From assembly GCA_032615215.1 (NCBI GenBank), contig CP128433.1, positions 3,369,501-3,433,500 of the forward strand: a stretch of 64,000 bases of DNA. Direction: 5' to 3'. Positions 1 through 9,579 of this stretch are shown one piece after another. A model generated the notes under the pieces. That model saw only the letters and a program-made list of their open reading frames with translations, was not told the origin of the DNA and searched no databases. Source of the DNA: Microbulbifer sp. MKSA007 (GTDB lineage Bacteria; Pseudomonadota; Gammaproteobacteria; Pseudomonadales; Cellvibrionaceae). Every line of letters starts with the position of its first letter. The stretch's first letter is position 1. The position numbers were made by a program, and so were the translations under genes.

Positions 1-81
1 TCGATATGAGAGATAAGAACTTTGTGATTGAGGGATTAGCCGTAGGGGTTATTCGCCAAACGCCTTAAGCCCCCAAAAACG

Positions 82-108
82 ACAACAGCGGCCATTGGCC
101 GCTGTTGT
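82..108 (-). terminator. Rho-independent terminator of the gene at 132-389
   Basis: A perfect 12-bp inverted repeat with a 3-base ATT loop. Read on the minus strand, the stem is followed by a run of five T (rc of positions 74-80 region). It lies 24 bases past the stop codon of the small minus-strand gene. Positions 1-70 show nothing recognisable. Confidence 0.85.
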
Positions 109-131
109 TAAGACTCGAACTAACGCTGATG

Positions 132-389
132 TTAGTGAATAGTATGATTTACCGGCATTAAATCGTCTTCTTCCTCGAAGTAACCAGCCTCAAGATCGTC
201 TAGATTTTGTACGGCTTCAATACCCGCTTCCAACATAGCCCTTGCCACAGCAACCTTGTTCTTGCGCAGAAACTGAAGGCTTTCCGCAGAAAAAGAAATG
301 CTTACCAAAGGGTCCTCTTTATGGCCAGCACGACGCAAAGCTACATCGCCATTAGCCAGCTCGATTATTTCAAAAGTTTCGGAGGACAT
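132..389 (-). CDS. Small conserved-type acidic protein, function unknown
   Basis: Encodes 85 residues. The ATG at 389 is chosen over an upstream codon at 404 because an AAGGAAA ribosome site lies 6-7 bases before it. The product has a predicted beta-rich start (SSETFEII...), a central helical stretch and a strongly acidic run EEEDD near the C-terminus. I do not recognise a named family. It is a single-gene unit: a strong terminator follows and the next gene upstream (738-1229) is more than 300 bases away. Cytoplasmic location is inferred from the absence of a signal peptide or membrane segment. Confidence 0.7.
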   Translation of the reverse strand: MSSETFEIIELANGDVALRRAGHKEDPLVSISFSAESLQFLRKNKVAVARAMLEAGIEAVQNLDDLEAGYFEEEDDLMPVNHTIH

Positions 390-591
390 TCGCTTTTCCT
401 TCACGGCACAACAGTTTGCGCCCAGTGTACCACAGGCTTGCGATAAGTTTCATTCCTCCAATTTGAGAGGCTTCTGGCTCCTGACTTTCGAGGCAGTCTA
501 TTACCAGCACGCTGTATCAAAGGATTATCTAAACCACTGAAGAGATCACAAGAGAAGAGTGAATTGCTTTATACGTTACACAGGTTGTGTC

Positions 592-625
592 GAGTGGGCC
601 ACAACTACCCCATTGTGGCCCACTC
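592..625. repeat. 13-bp inverted repeat downstream of the DUF6586 gene
   Basis: The arms GAGTGGGCCACAA and TTGTGGCCCACTC are perfect and enclose an 8-base loop. The hairpin lies about 110 bases past the stop at 738 and has no T-run on either side. It could end transcription of topA/DUF6586 with help, or stabilise the 3' end of the message. Apart from this hairpin the 405-737 gap holds no gene that I can support. Confidence 0.7.
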
Positions 626-737
626 AAAGGACAGCGAACTTTCTCGCAGAGGTACGCCTAATATCTACAACCTTCAAAATTCGCAGAAATATTACGAACC
701 TATTCAGAAGTTCACCGAGGTCGAGTAAGCGTATTAG

Positions 738-1229
738 TTAACATTCATCCAAGTGAGCGCGCTGCCTCACCACCAACTCACTCAGCGAGCGATGCCACTG
801 AAGCAATAATTCTTTGGACAAAGGTGCAAACTCGGGCTTGGCAACTTCGTTGTGTAGCGGGATTAAATTAACCTGTTGCTGTTTTTCATCAGCACCCACA
901 GATATTTTCTGCTGCTCTTCCCAGGCGTAAAGCATATGGGATAACCAACTCTGCGGGTCGCCGACCAGGCCGGACAGCTCACTGGCCTCTGCACTAGCCC
1001 TACCCTGAACGCCCAGCGCATCAATGATCAACTGCGGAGACTCCGGTTCGAATCCCAGCTGAAGTTGGGCTGCCTGCTCTGCAAGAAAAGCCCGATAGGC
1101 CTTGCACAACTGCATCAACGCTGCCTCTTCCAGCGCATCGCGCTGGAGAGGTAAGTCCCACGACTGTTGCAGCAACAGCTGGCTCTTGCGTAGAGCCGAA
1201 GTGACATGAATCGTGTAAGAGTTACTCAT
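738..1229 (-). CDS. DUF6586 family protein
   Basis: A 163-residue cytoplasmic protein rich in leucine, glutamine and glutamate, predicted mostly helical. Its sequence and its place directly after topA match the DUF6586 family of pseudomonads and relatives, whose function is not known. Its ATG lies only 3 bases past the topA stop codon, with an AGTAGG-type ribosome site inside the topA end, so the two genes are almost certainly co-transcribed and perhaps translationally coupled. No catalytic motif is visible. Family assignment rests on my recognition of the sequence and synteny. Confidence 0.75.
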   Translation of the reverse strand: MSNSYTIHVTSALRKSQLLLQQSWDLPLQRDALEEAALMQLCKAYRAFLAEQAAQLQLGFEPESPQLIIDALGVQGRASAEASELSGLVGDPQSWLSHMLYAWEEQQKISVGADEKQQQVNLIPLHNEVAKPEFAPLSKELLLQWHRSLSELVVRQRAHLDEC

Positions 1230-1232
1230 TAC

Positions 1233-3920
1233 CTACTTCTTTGCCGCTGTCTTTTTAGCTGCCGGTTTCTTGCGCTTGGCAGCAGTGCTCTTGGTGGAGG
1301 CCTCTACTTTCCAACCACCATCGCGATAAAAAGCACGCCAACCGGTCGCCTTGCCCTCTTCCTCAGATTGAACATATTGCTCCTGGGTTTTGCGGCTAAA
1401 TCGAACTACGGTATCCCGCCCACTGTCATCTTGAGTCGGTGCAGAGAATAGGAAGCTGTATTTTGGATCGATCTCACTCTGGTGAGGCAGCAGCTCTTTA
1501 ACCAGGGGCGCACGGGTCTCACGGTTTTTCGGGAACTGGCTGGCAGCCAGGAATAGACCCGAGGCACCATCGCGTAGGATATAGTGATCCTCCACTTTGA
1601 TACAGGCCAATTCCGGCATGGGAACCGGATCCATTTTCGGTGGCGCCGGCTGCCCATTTTTCAGCAGCTTGCGGGTGTTTTTACAGTCTTCATTGGTACA
1701 GCCGAAGTACTTGCCAAAGCGACCAGACTTCAACTGCATATCACTGCCACACTTATCGCACTCAATAATGGGGCCGTCATAGCCTTTAATTTTAAAAGTG
1801 CCCTGCTCAATCTCGTAGCCATTGCAATCCGGGTTATTGCCACAGATATGCAATTTACGCTGCTCATCTAACAGGTAGCTATCCATAGCCGTGCCGCACT
1901 TGCCGCAGCGGCGCTTCTCCCGCAGCAACCTGGATTCAGCTTCCTCGTCCTTATCCGCATCGACCGCCTCATCACCAGAAACCAGGTTCATGGTATTGGT
2001 ACAACGCTCTTTTGGCGGCAGTGCGTATCCAGAGCACCCCAGGAATACACCGGTGGAGCCAGTGCGGATCTGCATATGGCGGCCACATTTGGTGCACTCG
2101 ATATCGGTGTCTGTCGGCGTATTGCGACGCATACCTTCATCGGCAGACTGGGCTTTTTCCAGGCGCCCGGAAAAGTCCTGATAAAACTCATCGAGCAGTT
2201 GCTTCCAACCCTTATCGCCGTCGGCAACCGCATCCAGGGATTCCTCCAGGTTTGCGGTAAATCCGTAGTCCATCAGGTTCTTGAAGCTTTCGCTGAGACG
2301 GTCGGTAACAATATCCCCCATTTTCTCAGCGTAAAAACGACGGTTTTCCAAGCGGACATAACCGCGATCCTGGATCGTGGAAATAATGGAAGCATAGGTG
2401 GAGGGGCGTCCGATACCGCGCTTCTCCAGTTCCTTAACCAGGGCCGCTTCACTAAACCGCGCAGGCGGCTTGGTAAAGTGCTGCTTGGGATCCAGCTGTT
2501 GCAGGGATAGCTTTTCGCCTACCTTCACATCTGGAAGCACCAGATCTTCATCTTTTTTGCCGCTCGGTGGCGCAACTTTCAGGAAACCATCGAAACGAAT
2601 TACTCGACCCCGCGCACGCAATTCAAAGTCACCTGCGCTGACCACGATTGAAGAGGAGGTAAATTGGGCAGGCGTCATCTGGCAGGCCACGAACTGCTGC
2701 CAAATCAGGTTGTATAACCTCTCCGCATCCCGCTCAACACCGGACAACATATTTGGGGCGATACGAACATCGGATGGGCGAATCGCTTCGTGCGCCTCTT
2801 GAGCGCCCTCTTTACTGCTGTAGTTATTGGGGCTCTCTGGAAGATACTTATCGCCGTAATTCTCGGCAATATAATCCCGTGCAGATTCCACAGCCTCTTT
2901 ACTGAGATTGGTGGAATCTGTACGCATGTAGGTGATATGACCGGCTTCATACAAGCGCTGGGCCAGGGTCATGGTCTTCTTCACACTGAAGCCAAGGCGG
3001 TTACTGGCCGCCTGCTGCAAGGTGGAAGTAATAAATGGTGCGCTGGGCTTGGAGCTGGTTGGCTTATCGTCACGGGCGGAAACAACAAACTCACTGGACT
3101 GAAGCTGCTTGGCAGCACTCATTGCCAGCTCTTCGTTGGTAGGACGGAAAGCCTCACCAGCCTGCTTTTTCACTTCGAGGCGCAGCTTGGAAGCCTTTGC
3201 CGTCGCCGTATCGGCAAACAAGGTCCAGTACTCTTCCGGGATAAACGCGCGAATCTCCCGCTCCCGCTCAACTACGAGGCGGACCGCAACAGATTGCACA
3301 CGACCCGCAGACAGGCCCCTGGCCACTTTTTCCCACAGTAGAGGGGACACCATATAGCCAACGATTCGATCGAGGAAACGGCGCGCTTGCTGGGCGTTTA
3401 CCCGATTAATATTCAGACGGCCGGGATCTTTAAAGGCCTCCTGAATCGCAGACTTGGTAATTTCATTAAACACTACCCGGCGGTAGCGATCGTTATCGCC
3501 ACCAATTGCTTCACGCAAATGCCAGGCAATTGCCTCTCCCTCGCGATCCAAGTCCGTTGCGAGATAGATATGATCGGCGCCTTCGGCGAGTTTTTGTAAC
3601 TCACTCACCACTTTCTCTTTACCCGGCAGTATCTCGTAGTGGGCTTGCCACTCGTGATCCGGGTCGATCCCCATACGCTTAATCAGCTGATCGCGGTTTT
3701 TCTTCCGCTTATAAGCCTCTTTCGCCTCGGGGGAAAGCTTGCGTGTTTCCGCTGCACGACGGGCGCGCTCCTTTGCGTCAACCGGCTGTTTATTGCCCCC
3801 ACCTGTGGGCAAATCGCGAATATGGCCGACACTGGACTTCACAACAAAGTCCTTGCCGAGATATTTATTGATGGTTTTCGCTTTGGCCGGTGATTCGACG
3901 ATGACCAGTGATTTACCCAT
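1233..3920 (-). CDS. topA: DNA topoisomerase I (type IA)
   Basis: An 895-residue enzyme that relaxes negative supercoils by single-strand cleavage. The N-terminal Toprim domain starts SLVIVESPAKAKTI and carries the acidic LATDLDREGEA motif near residue 110. The active-site tyrosine lies in GHITYMRTDSTN near residue 330. The C-terminal third has three four-cysteine zinc-ribbon units (near residues 610, 670 and 720), then a topoisomerase C-terminal repeat and a lysine/alanine-rich basic tail (AAKRKKPAAKK) that likely contacts DNA or RNA polymerase. Length is usual for the pseudomonad type. It has its own upstream region (3921-4127) and is followed 3 bases later by the DUF6586 gene. The frame is intact throughout. 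Confidence 0.97.
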   Translation of the reverse strand: MGKSLVIVESPAKAKTINKYLGKDFVVKSSVGHIRDLPTGGGNKQPVDAKERARRAAETRKLSPEAKEAYKRKKNRDQLIKRMGIDPDHEWQAHYEILPGKEKVVSELQKLAEGADHIYLATDLDREGEAIAWHLREAIGGDNDRYRRVVFNEITKSAIQEAFKDPGRLNINRVNAQQARRFLDRIVGYMVSPLLWEKVARGLSAGRVQSVAVRLVVEREREIRAFIPEEYWTLFADTATAKASKLRLEVKKQAGEAFRPTNEELAMSAAKQLQSSEFVVSARDDKPTSSKPSAPFITSTLQQAASNRLGFSVKKTMTLAQRLYEAGHITYMRTDSTNLSKEAVESARDYIAENYGDKYLPESPNNYSSKEGAQEAHEAIRPSDVRIAPNMLSGVERDAERLYNLIWQQFVACQMTPAQFTSSSIVVSAGDFELRARGRVIRFDGFLKVAPPSGKKDEDLVLPDVKVGEKLSLQQLDPKQHFTKPPARFSEAALVKELEKRGIGRPSTYASIISTIQDRGYVRLENRRFYAEKMGDIVTDRLSESFKNLMDYGFTANLEESLDAVADGDKGWKQLLDEFYQDFSGRLEKAQSADEGMRRNTPTDTDIECTKCGRHMQIRTGSTGVFLGCSGYALPPKERCTNTMNLVSGDEAVDADKDEEAESRLLREKRRCGKCGTAMDSYLLDEQRKLHICGNNPDCNGYEIEQGTFKIKGYDGPIIECDKCGSDMQLKSGRFGKYFGCTNEDCKNTRKLLKNGQPAPPKMDPVPMPELACIKVEDHYILRDGASGLFLAASQFPKNRETRAPLVKELLPHQSEIDPKYSFLFSAPTQDDSGRDTVVRFSRKTQEQYVQSEEEGKATGWRAFYRDGGWKVEASTKSTAAKRKKPAAKKTAAKK

Positions 3921-4127
3921 AAGCCTTTGATTTCAAATGAAAATTTACTGCTATTGCAAGTCTTTCAAGCCCTCTTATCGGGCTTGTGCTGCGCGAATAT
4001 ATAAGCCTCACTTCAAGCGCGGTCAAGCAAAGCTGACAATTTTCCACTCACAGTCACCAAAATTGGCACTGGGCAGTCCGCCTAAATGCGACTCAGTAGA
4101 CGCTCTTTTACACCGCTATTACGGCAA

Positions 4128-4658
4128 TCAAGACAGCCCCTCAGTCGCCGCGCGCGAACTCACTTTTCGAATAGCTTCTTCTATTAAGGGGGTGTACTCA
4201 TCGAGCGACGCCATTAGTTTCTGGAAGGCTTGTTTGCCTCCTGACTCCGGCCACTGAATACCGAGACCCACTGGTGTTGCAGTAATCGCACAGGCGTCCC
4301 GAGGGATTTTTTCCAGTAGCTCGCGCAAATATTTCCATGCCCCTTGCGGAGCTGGCTGGCCATCAGCCCAATCCCAAACACCGGAAAAATTCAGCTCGTG
4401 CTCAATCCGTTGTTTATCCAAAACCCACCCCACACTCAGGCCTTTACGGTTCTGCCAGCGGTGATAATAGACAGCTGCAGTCCCATCACCCAACGCCGCA
4501 GGCAGCGCTTGGATTTGTACGGTAATGCCAGCCTGGGCCGCCCGGCTACGCAAATCTGCAAGACGGCTGTCACGGGCATTGGGCTTGAGCCACATCACCG
4601 GCCCCAGCACCAAAGCGATGGCAAATCCGACGATAATCACCGGCAACCAATCAGACAT
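4128..4658 (-). CDS. Membrane-anchored conserved hypothetical protein
   Basis: A 176-residue protein with one N-terminal membrane segment (WLPVIIVGFAIALVLGPVMW, residues about 3-22) followed by a soluble domain of about 150 residues. The ATG at 4658 is preferred over a GTG six bases upstream because GAGGAG sits 5-6 bases ahead of it. Proteins of this kind occur next to topA in related gammaproteobacteria, but I know of no function. The soluble part has no catalytic motif that I recognise. It is transcribed in the same direction as topA but lies upstream of it with a 207-base gap, so it need not share an operon. Confidence 0.75.
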   Translation of the reverse strand: MSDWLPVIIVGFAIALVLGPVMWLKPNARDSRLADLRSRAAQAGITVQIQALPAALGDGTAAVYYHRWQNRKGLSVGWVLDKQRIEHELNFSGVWDWADGQPAPQGAWKYLRELLEKIPRDACAITATPVGLGIQWPESGGKQAFQKLMASLDEYTPLIEEAIRKVSSRAATEGLS

Positions 4659-4803
4659 AACCACTCCTCATCAGTGGAAAAAAGTGACTATTGTGCGGTG
4701 TTCCGCGTGATCTATGTCAATCGGTTTTTTTTGCGGTAGACTCAAAATAGGTGTCACAAGGGTGTTTTTCACAGTCAATAAAAGGGATAGGAGCAGGTAA
4801 ATT

Positions 4804-5247
4804 ATGGCGAAATACCGACACATCCTCGTGGGCTTGGACCTGTCAAAAGAGTCTTCCCAGGTACTTGATAGGGCCGCTGATATGGCTGAAGCATTTGGTG
4901 CAGAGTTAAGCTTACTTCACGCCATTGAGCCCCTGACTTTTGCCTATGGCGGCGACATCCCAATGGACCTCTCCGAGGTACAGGACCAGCTACAGTCCCA
5001 GGCCAAGGAGCAATTGCAAAAAGCCGCCGATCGGCTGGATATCCCCGCAGATCGCCATCACGTAATACTCGGCCAGCCATCTACTGAGATTCATCGCTTA
5101 GCCAAAGATATCGAAGCCGACTTAATCATTATTGGCAGCCACGGTCGTCACGGCTTAGCGCTATTACTCGGCTCCACCGCTAACGGCGTTCTCCATGGCG
5201 CCAAATGCGACGTTCTGGCGATTCGGGTACATATGGAAGACGAGTAA
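4804..5247 (+). CDS. Universal stress protein, UspA family
   Basis: A 147-residue soluble protein with the Usp alpha/beta fold. It begins YRHILVGLDLSKES and ends with the nucleotide-binding signature GSHGRHGLALLLGSTANGVL (G-x2-G-x9-G-S/T), so it is likely of the ATP-binding Usp class. An AGGAG site precedes the ATG. Its 3' end overlaps, on the opposite strand, the C-terminal tail of the Uup gene by 84 bases. Proteins of this family raise resistance to starvation, oxidants or DNA damage; the specific trigger here cannot be read from the sequence. Confidence 0.93.
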   Translation: MAKYRHILVGLDLSKESSQVLDRAADMAEAFGAELSLLHAIEPLTFAYGGDIPMDLSEVQDQLQSQAKEQLQKAADRLDIPADRHHVILGQPSTEIHRLAKDIEADLIIIGSHGRHGLALLLGSTANGVLHGAKCDVLAIRVHMEDE

Positions 5248-7160
5248 TCCTTCAAAATTGAGGGGAAGCCGCAATGATTGCAGCTTCCCCTTCAACTTAG
5301 TCGTCTCCCCCTCCAGCTCTGACCAGCGTTCAAATGCCTCTTCGAGCTGGGCCTGTCTTTCCGTCAGGGTGTTCAGCTTAGCCTGCACCAACGCCTGCTC
5401 CTGCTGATAAAAACTGGGGTCGGCAACCTCTTGCTCGATAGCCCCTATCTCTTCTTCCAAAGACTCAATTAAGGCGGGCAGGCTATCCAGCTCTCTTTGA
5501 AGCTTATAGCTCAGTTTCTTTTTCTTCGCTGGAGCCGCCTCCTGGGACTGGGGCTTTTCCTTTGGTTTACTAGCAGCTGGCTTAACTTCTTTCAGCTCAG
5601 CGACAAAGCTGCCACCTTGGCGCACAAAATCCCCATAACCACCCACGTATTCACGGATGCGGCCATCCCCCTCAAATGCGAGGCATGAGCCCACCACATT
5701 ATCCAGGAAAGCACGGTCATGGCTCACGAGCAGAACCGTTCCGCCAAAGTCCAGGAGTAACTGTTCAAGCAGCTCCAGGGTTTCTACATCCAGGTCATTG
5801 GTGGGCTCGTCGAGCACCAAAATATTGGCGGGCTGGCTAAACAATTTTGCCAGCAAGGCGCGATTTCGCTCTCCACCACTCAAAGCGCTGACTTTAGTAC
5901 GGGCTTTAACACCACTAAAAAGAAAATCAGCCAAATAAGACATTACGTGGCGGCTTTTACCACCAATAGTCACTGAGTCGCGCCCTTCTGCGACATTATC
6001 TAGCACAGTCAAATCGGGATTCAGCTGATCTCGGCGCTGATCGAAATAGGCCACTTGCTGCTTGGTACCCAGGCGCACACTCCCCCCTGGGACTTTAGCT
6101 CTCCCAGCAGCAATTTGATCAGGGTACTTTTGCCGACACCATTGGGGCCTATTAGGCCAACGCGGTCTCCACGCATCAGCGTGAATGATAAATCCCTAAT
6201 CAACGGTTGCTCATCGGGGTAAGCAAAAGTGACGCCCTTCAACTCAGCGACCAATTTGCCGGACATCTCACCGCTATCCAGGGCCATCTTGGCTATACCC
6301 TGCTGGGACCGGCGCGTTTCCCTTTGGCGACGCAGTGCTTGAAGCGCTCTTACCCGCCCCTCATTACGGGTTCGGCGCGCTTTAATTCCCTGCCGAATCC
6401 AGGTTTCTTCCTGCGCCAATTTTTTGTCAAACAAGGCCTCGTTTTTTGCCTCTTCTTCGAGAAGCTTCTCTTTTTCTTCCTGGTAACGATCAAACTTGCA
6501 GCGAAAAGTCCGCAAGTGTCCTCGATCTAAATCCCATACACTGGTGGCCAAACGTTGTGCCAATGCACGATCATGGCTCACAAACAAAAGAGCTCCACGA
6601 TAGCTGGCGAGGAAATTCTCAAGCCATTCGACTGCAGCAATATCCAGGTGGTTGGTTGGCTCATCCAGTATCAGCAGATCAGGCTCCACCACCAAGGCGC
6701 GAGCCAGAGCAGCACGACGCTGCCAGCCACCGGAAAGGTCGGCAACCTTTTCGTCTGCATCGAGCCCCAAACGATCTAATACACTGTCCACTTTCGGCAG
6801 CAGCTCCCAACCGTGAGCCGCTTCGATTTTGGCTTGTAGCTCTGCTGTGGGGGAGTCCCTGTACGCCGACAAAACAGCGCCTATTTCGCCCAACCCCATA
6901 GCCACATATCCGTATACAGAGTCGGCGTAATCGGCAGGTAACTCCTGCTCCAAAACCGCTTGAACCATACCGCTGGCACGAACAATCTCGCCGTTGTCCG
7001 CGTCAACTTGCCCCGCGATCAAGCGCAACAGGCTGGATTTCCCCTCCCCATTACGCCCCACAAGGCATATACGATCTCCACGCTCAACTTTTGCGCTGAC
7101 ATTGTCTGCCAGTACCTGGGTCCCGTAACGAAGACTGACCCCATCCAATAGAAGCAACAT
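5164..7160 (-). CDS. uup: ABC-F ATPase Uup (frame broken once)
   Basis: A soluble ABC-F protein with two ATPase domains and no membrane part; Uup-type proteins act on ribosomes or DNA branch intermediates. Domain 1 has Walker A GRNGEGKSS near residue 38, signature LSGGW and Walker B LLILDEPTNHLD; the linker contains the ABC-F stretch IRQGIKARRTRNEGRVRAL. Domain 2 has Walker A GPNGVGKST, LSGGERNR and LVLDEPTNDLD. A coiled-coil C-terminal arm follows, as in E. coli Uup. The frame changes at a run of six C (plus strand 6082-6087). One further base restores a continuous 665-residue product through QGGSVRLGTKQQVAYF. The last ~28 codons overlap the uspA-type gene on the other strand, making the tail slightly longer than usual. 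Confidence 0.9.
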
Positions 7161-7316
7161 AAATAGGCACTACAATTATCAAACCCGAACCTCAATCCCG
7201 CTGATGAAAGAAGCGAAGTCGGCTCTTTCGGGTTCTGTGAAAAATCAGCTATTTTACGCGTTTTTACCGTATAGTCAGTCATAGCTGGAAACACACGTCC
7301 AACTGAGGTAATTGAG

Positions 7317-9323
7317 ATGTCAGCTGACGCAAAAGGAATCGCGCTTCTTTCCGCCCTAATCATCACCTGTCTCTGCACAGCCGTGCCCACAAATGCACAA
7401 CCTGTTCAGGCAACCGCTATCGCACCGGAAGTATCCGAAGATAATCGTGCGGCGCAGAGAGAAAAGCTGCGCCAGGCCCGGCAGGCGATAAAATACAGGG
7501 ATCGACGGAAACTTCGAGCACTTAAAGCTGAGCTCAAAGATTATCCCCTCGCTGCTTATATTGACTATTGGGCGCTCAGTGAAAAACTGCACCAACTGCC
7601 CTTAAAAGAAGTTGATCAATTCCTGGAGAGCAACAGAGGCACGGCTATTGGCGACTGGATGATGGTCAGGTTGTTGCGCCAACTCGGTAGTCAAAAAAAG
7701 TTCTCGACTTACCTGCGCTATTACCAACCTTCGCAACACAGTCGCACCTCCCTCCGCTGCTATTACGCCGATGCCCTATCGCGCCGAGACGGCTATCAGG
7801 CAGAAACACAGCAGTTGATATCAGAACTCTGGCTTGTTGGGCGGTCCCAAGTCGAGGAGTGCGACCCCGTTTTTGCCCGCTGGATGAAAAACGGCGGCTT
7901 GACGCAGGAACTCGCTTGGAAGCGGCACCTGCTGGCAGTCGAAGAAGGCAATCTCGATTTGGCACGTTATATCGCCAGAAAAATGACGCCAGCCCAAGCA
8001 GAGAAAGCCAAACTTTTACGCTCGGTCCATCGCAACCCACAGATGCTTCTCACTGACACCAAGTTCGCCTACAACCCACTGGAATATCGCGATATCGTGT
8101 TGAACGGATTGCACCAATTGGCGAAAAAAGACGCTATCAAAGCGGAAACTGCCTGGCACCGCTATCAGGCCAGCTACTTGTTTTCCGATGCCCAGCAAGA
8201 AGCCATGTTCAAGCACTTGGCGCGTCAATTTGCTCGCCAGGATAATATGCAGCGCTTACAACAGCTGGTTGAACATCACACAGTGACCGATGGCCGCACC
8301 ATCGAGTGGCTAGCCAGACAATCCCTACGTGAATTAAATTGGCAACAGGTCGCGTTCTGGATTGACCGCCTGCCTGAGGAGAAACAACAACTCGACCGGT
8401 GGATATATTGGAAAGCCCGCTCACTGGAAGAACTTTATGGCACAGGAAGTTCTGAAGCTTCCTCTCACCTTTACCGCAAAGCCGCCCGCAATCGCAGTTA
8501 CTACGGTTTCCTTGCCGCTGATACCTTGGGGCAACAGTACAGCTTTGAGCACAGGCCGGCACCAATCACCCCCATTCAAGTGCAGGAGATGGCAAAGCGC
8601 CCCGAACTGCAGAGAGTCCGAGAATTACAAGCAATAGGCGAACTCTTCCATGCCCGAAGGGAATGGAGCTATGCCACAAGAGCTATGGACCACCAGGAAT
8701 TGCTTGCGGCCGGCAAAGTAGCTAGCGCCTGGGGTTGGTACCACAAATCAATCCAGTCAGTGCTTGCGGCTGACTACCTCGACGACTTGGAACTGCGATT
8801 CCCACTCGCTTTTTCCGATATTGTTCACGATGTAAGCAAACAGGTCGGCGCCCAGAGCTCGGCTCTTGAACCTTATCTGATTTACGCTGTAGCACGACAA
8901 GAGAGCCACTTTAGCCACGATGCAAAATCCAGCTCCGGGGCCCTGGGACTTATGCAATTGCTCCCATCGACCGCAAAAGCTACTGCACGCAGAGCGGGGG
9001 TGCGCTATCGACGCAGCTGGGACCTTTTGAGCCCCAACACCAATATTGCGCTGGGCAGCTTTTACTTAAGTAGCTTACTTAACCGCTTTGACAATAACCG
9101 CTTTCTGGCAGCCGCCGCCTATAATGCCGGGCCAACCCGCGTAGCGGGATGGCTAAAAGAGACCCGAAAACAGCTGCCCTATGATGTGTGGATTGAAACC
9201 ATTCCATTCCGGGAAACGCGTAATTATGTGCAAAATGTACTTGCCTATTCGGTAATTTACGCCTACCGAAGCGGCACCAAGCTGCAACTATTAAGGGAGA
9301 GTGAAGCTGCGAGCCGGCTGTAA
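7317..9323 (+). CDS. slt: Soluble lytic murein transglycosylase (Slt70 type)
   Basis: A 668-residue periplasmic enzyme that cleaves the MurNAc-GlcNAc bond of peptidoglycan with formation of 1,6-anhydro-MurNAc. It has an N-terminal signal peptide (hydrophobic core LLSALIITCLCTAV, cleavage near TNAQ) and a long alpha-helical superhelix of about 450 residues. The C-terminal lysozyme-like catalytic domain has the glutamate in VARQESHF (about residue 528), the SSGALGLMQLLPSTA motif and AAYNAGPTRV. A GAGGT ribosome site precedes the ATG. It converges with the glutaredoxin-like gene, whose stop codon lies 1 base beyond its own. Confidence 0.95.
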   Translation: MSADAKGIALLSALIITCLCTAVPTNAQPVQATAIAPEVSEDNRAAQREKLRQARQAIKYRDRRKLRALKAELKDYPLAAYIDYWALSEKLHQLPLKEVDQFLESNRGTAIGDWMMVRLLRQLGSQKKFSTYLRYYQPSQHSRTSLRCYYADALSRRDGYQAETQQLISELWLVGRSQVEECDPVFARWMKNGGLTQELAWKRHLLAVEEGNLDLARYIARKMTPAQAEKAKLLRSVHRNPQMLLTDTKFAYNPLEYRDIVLNGLHQLAKKDAIKAETAWHRYQASYLFSDAQQEAMFKHLARQFARQDNMQRLQQLVEHHTVTDGRTIEWLARQSLRELNWQQVAFWIDRLPEEKQQLDRWIYWKARSLEELYGTGSSEASSHLYRKAARNRSYYGFLAADTLGQQYSFEHRPAPITPIQVQEMAKRPELQRVRELQAIGELFHARREWSYATRAMDHQELLAAGKVASAWGWYHKSIQSVLAADYLDDLELRFPLAFSDIVHDVSKQVGAQSSALEPYLIYAVARQESHFSHDAKSSSGALGLMQLLPSTAKATARRAGVRYRRSWDLLSPNTNIALGSFYLSSLLNRFDNNRFLAAAAYNAGPTRVAGWLKETRKQLPYDVWIETIPFRETRNYVQNVLAYSVIYAYRSGTKLQLLRESEAASRL

Positions 9324-9324
9324 T

Positions 9325-9579
9325 TTAAAGCCGCTCCTTCAGCCAATCTTGCAATTGCACCTGGTCAAACGGCCAACCGCAAACATCGTCGGGGTCTCCA
9401 AGGCCAACCACCGGAATGCGGATAGAAAAGCGCTCCATTAACGCTTCATCCTCGGCGATATCCACCTCGCGAAGACGCAAGTTGAATTTTTCCAGCGCAG
9501 GCCAAATTTCAATTTTGGCTTTTTCGCACAGGCCGCAACCCAAAGTGGTGTAGAGCAAAAGCTCTTTTATATCGCTCAT
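9325..9579 (-). CDS. Glutaredoxin-like DUF836 protein
   Basis: An 84-residue thioredoxin-fold protein. It carries a redox CxxC motif (GCGLCEKAK, residues about 14-22) and the cis-proline loop IRIPVVGLG, typical of the glutaredoxin-like DUF836 family. The start at 9579 overlaps the stop of the FHA gene as ATGA, so it is translationally coupled to it. A longer reading from 9651 would lie inside the FHA gene in another frame and is unlikely. Its redox partner cannot be inferred from the sequence. Confidence 0.88.
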   Translation of the reverse strand: MSDIKELLLYTTLGCGLCEKAKIEIWPALEKFNLRLREVDIAEDEALMERFSIRIPVVGLGDPDDVCGWPFDQVQLQDWLKERL

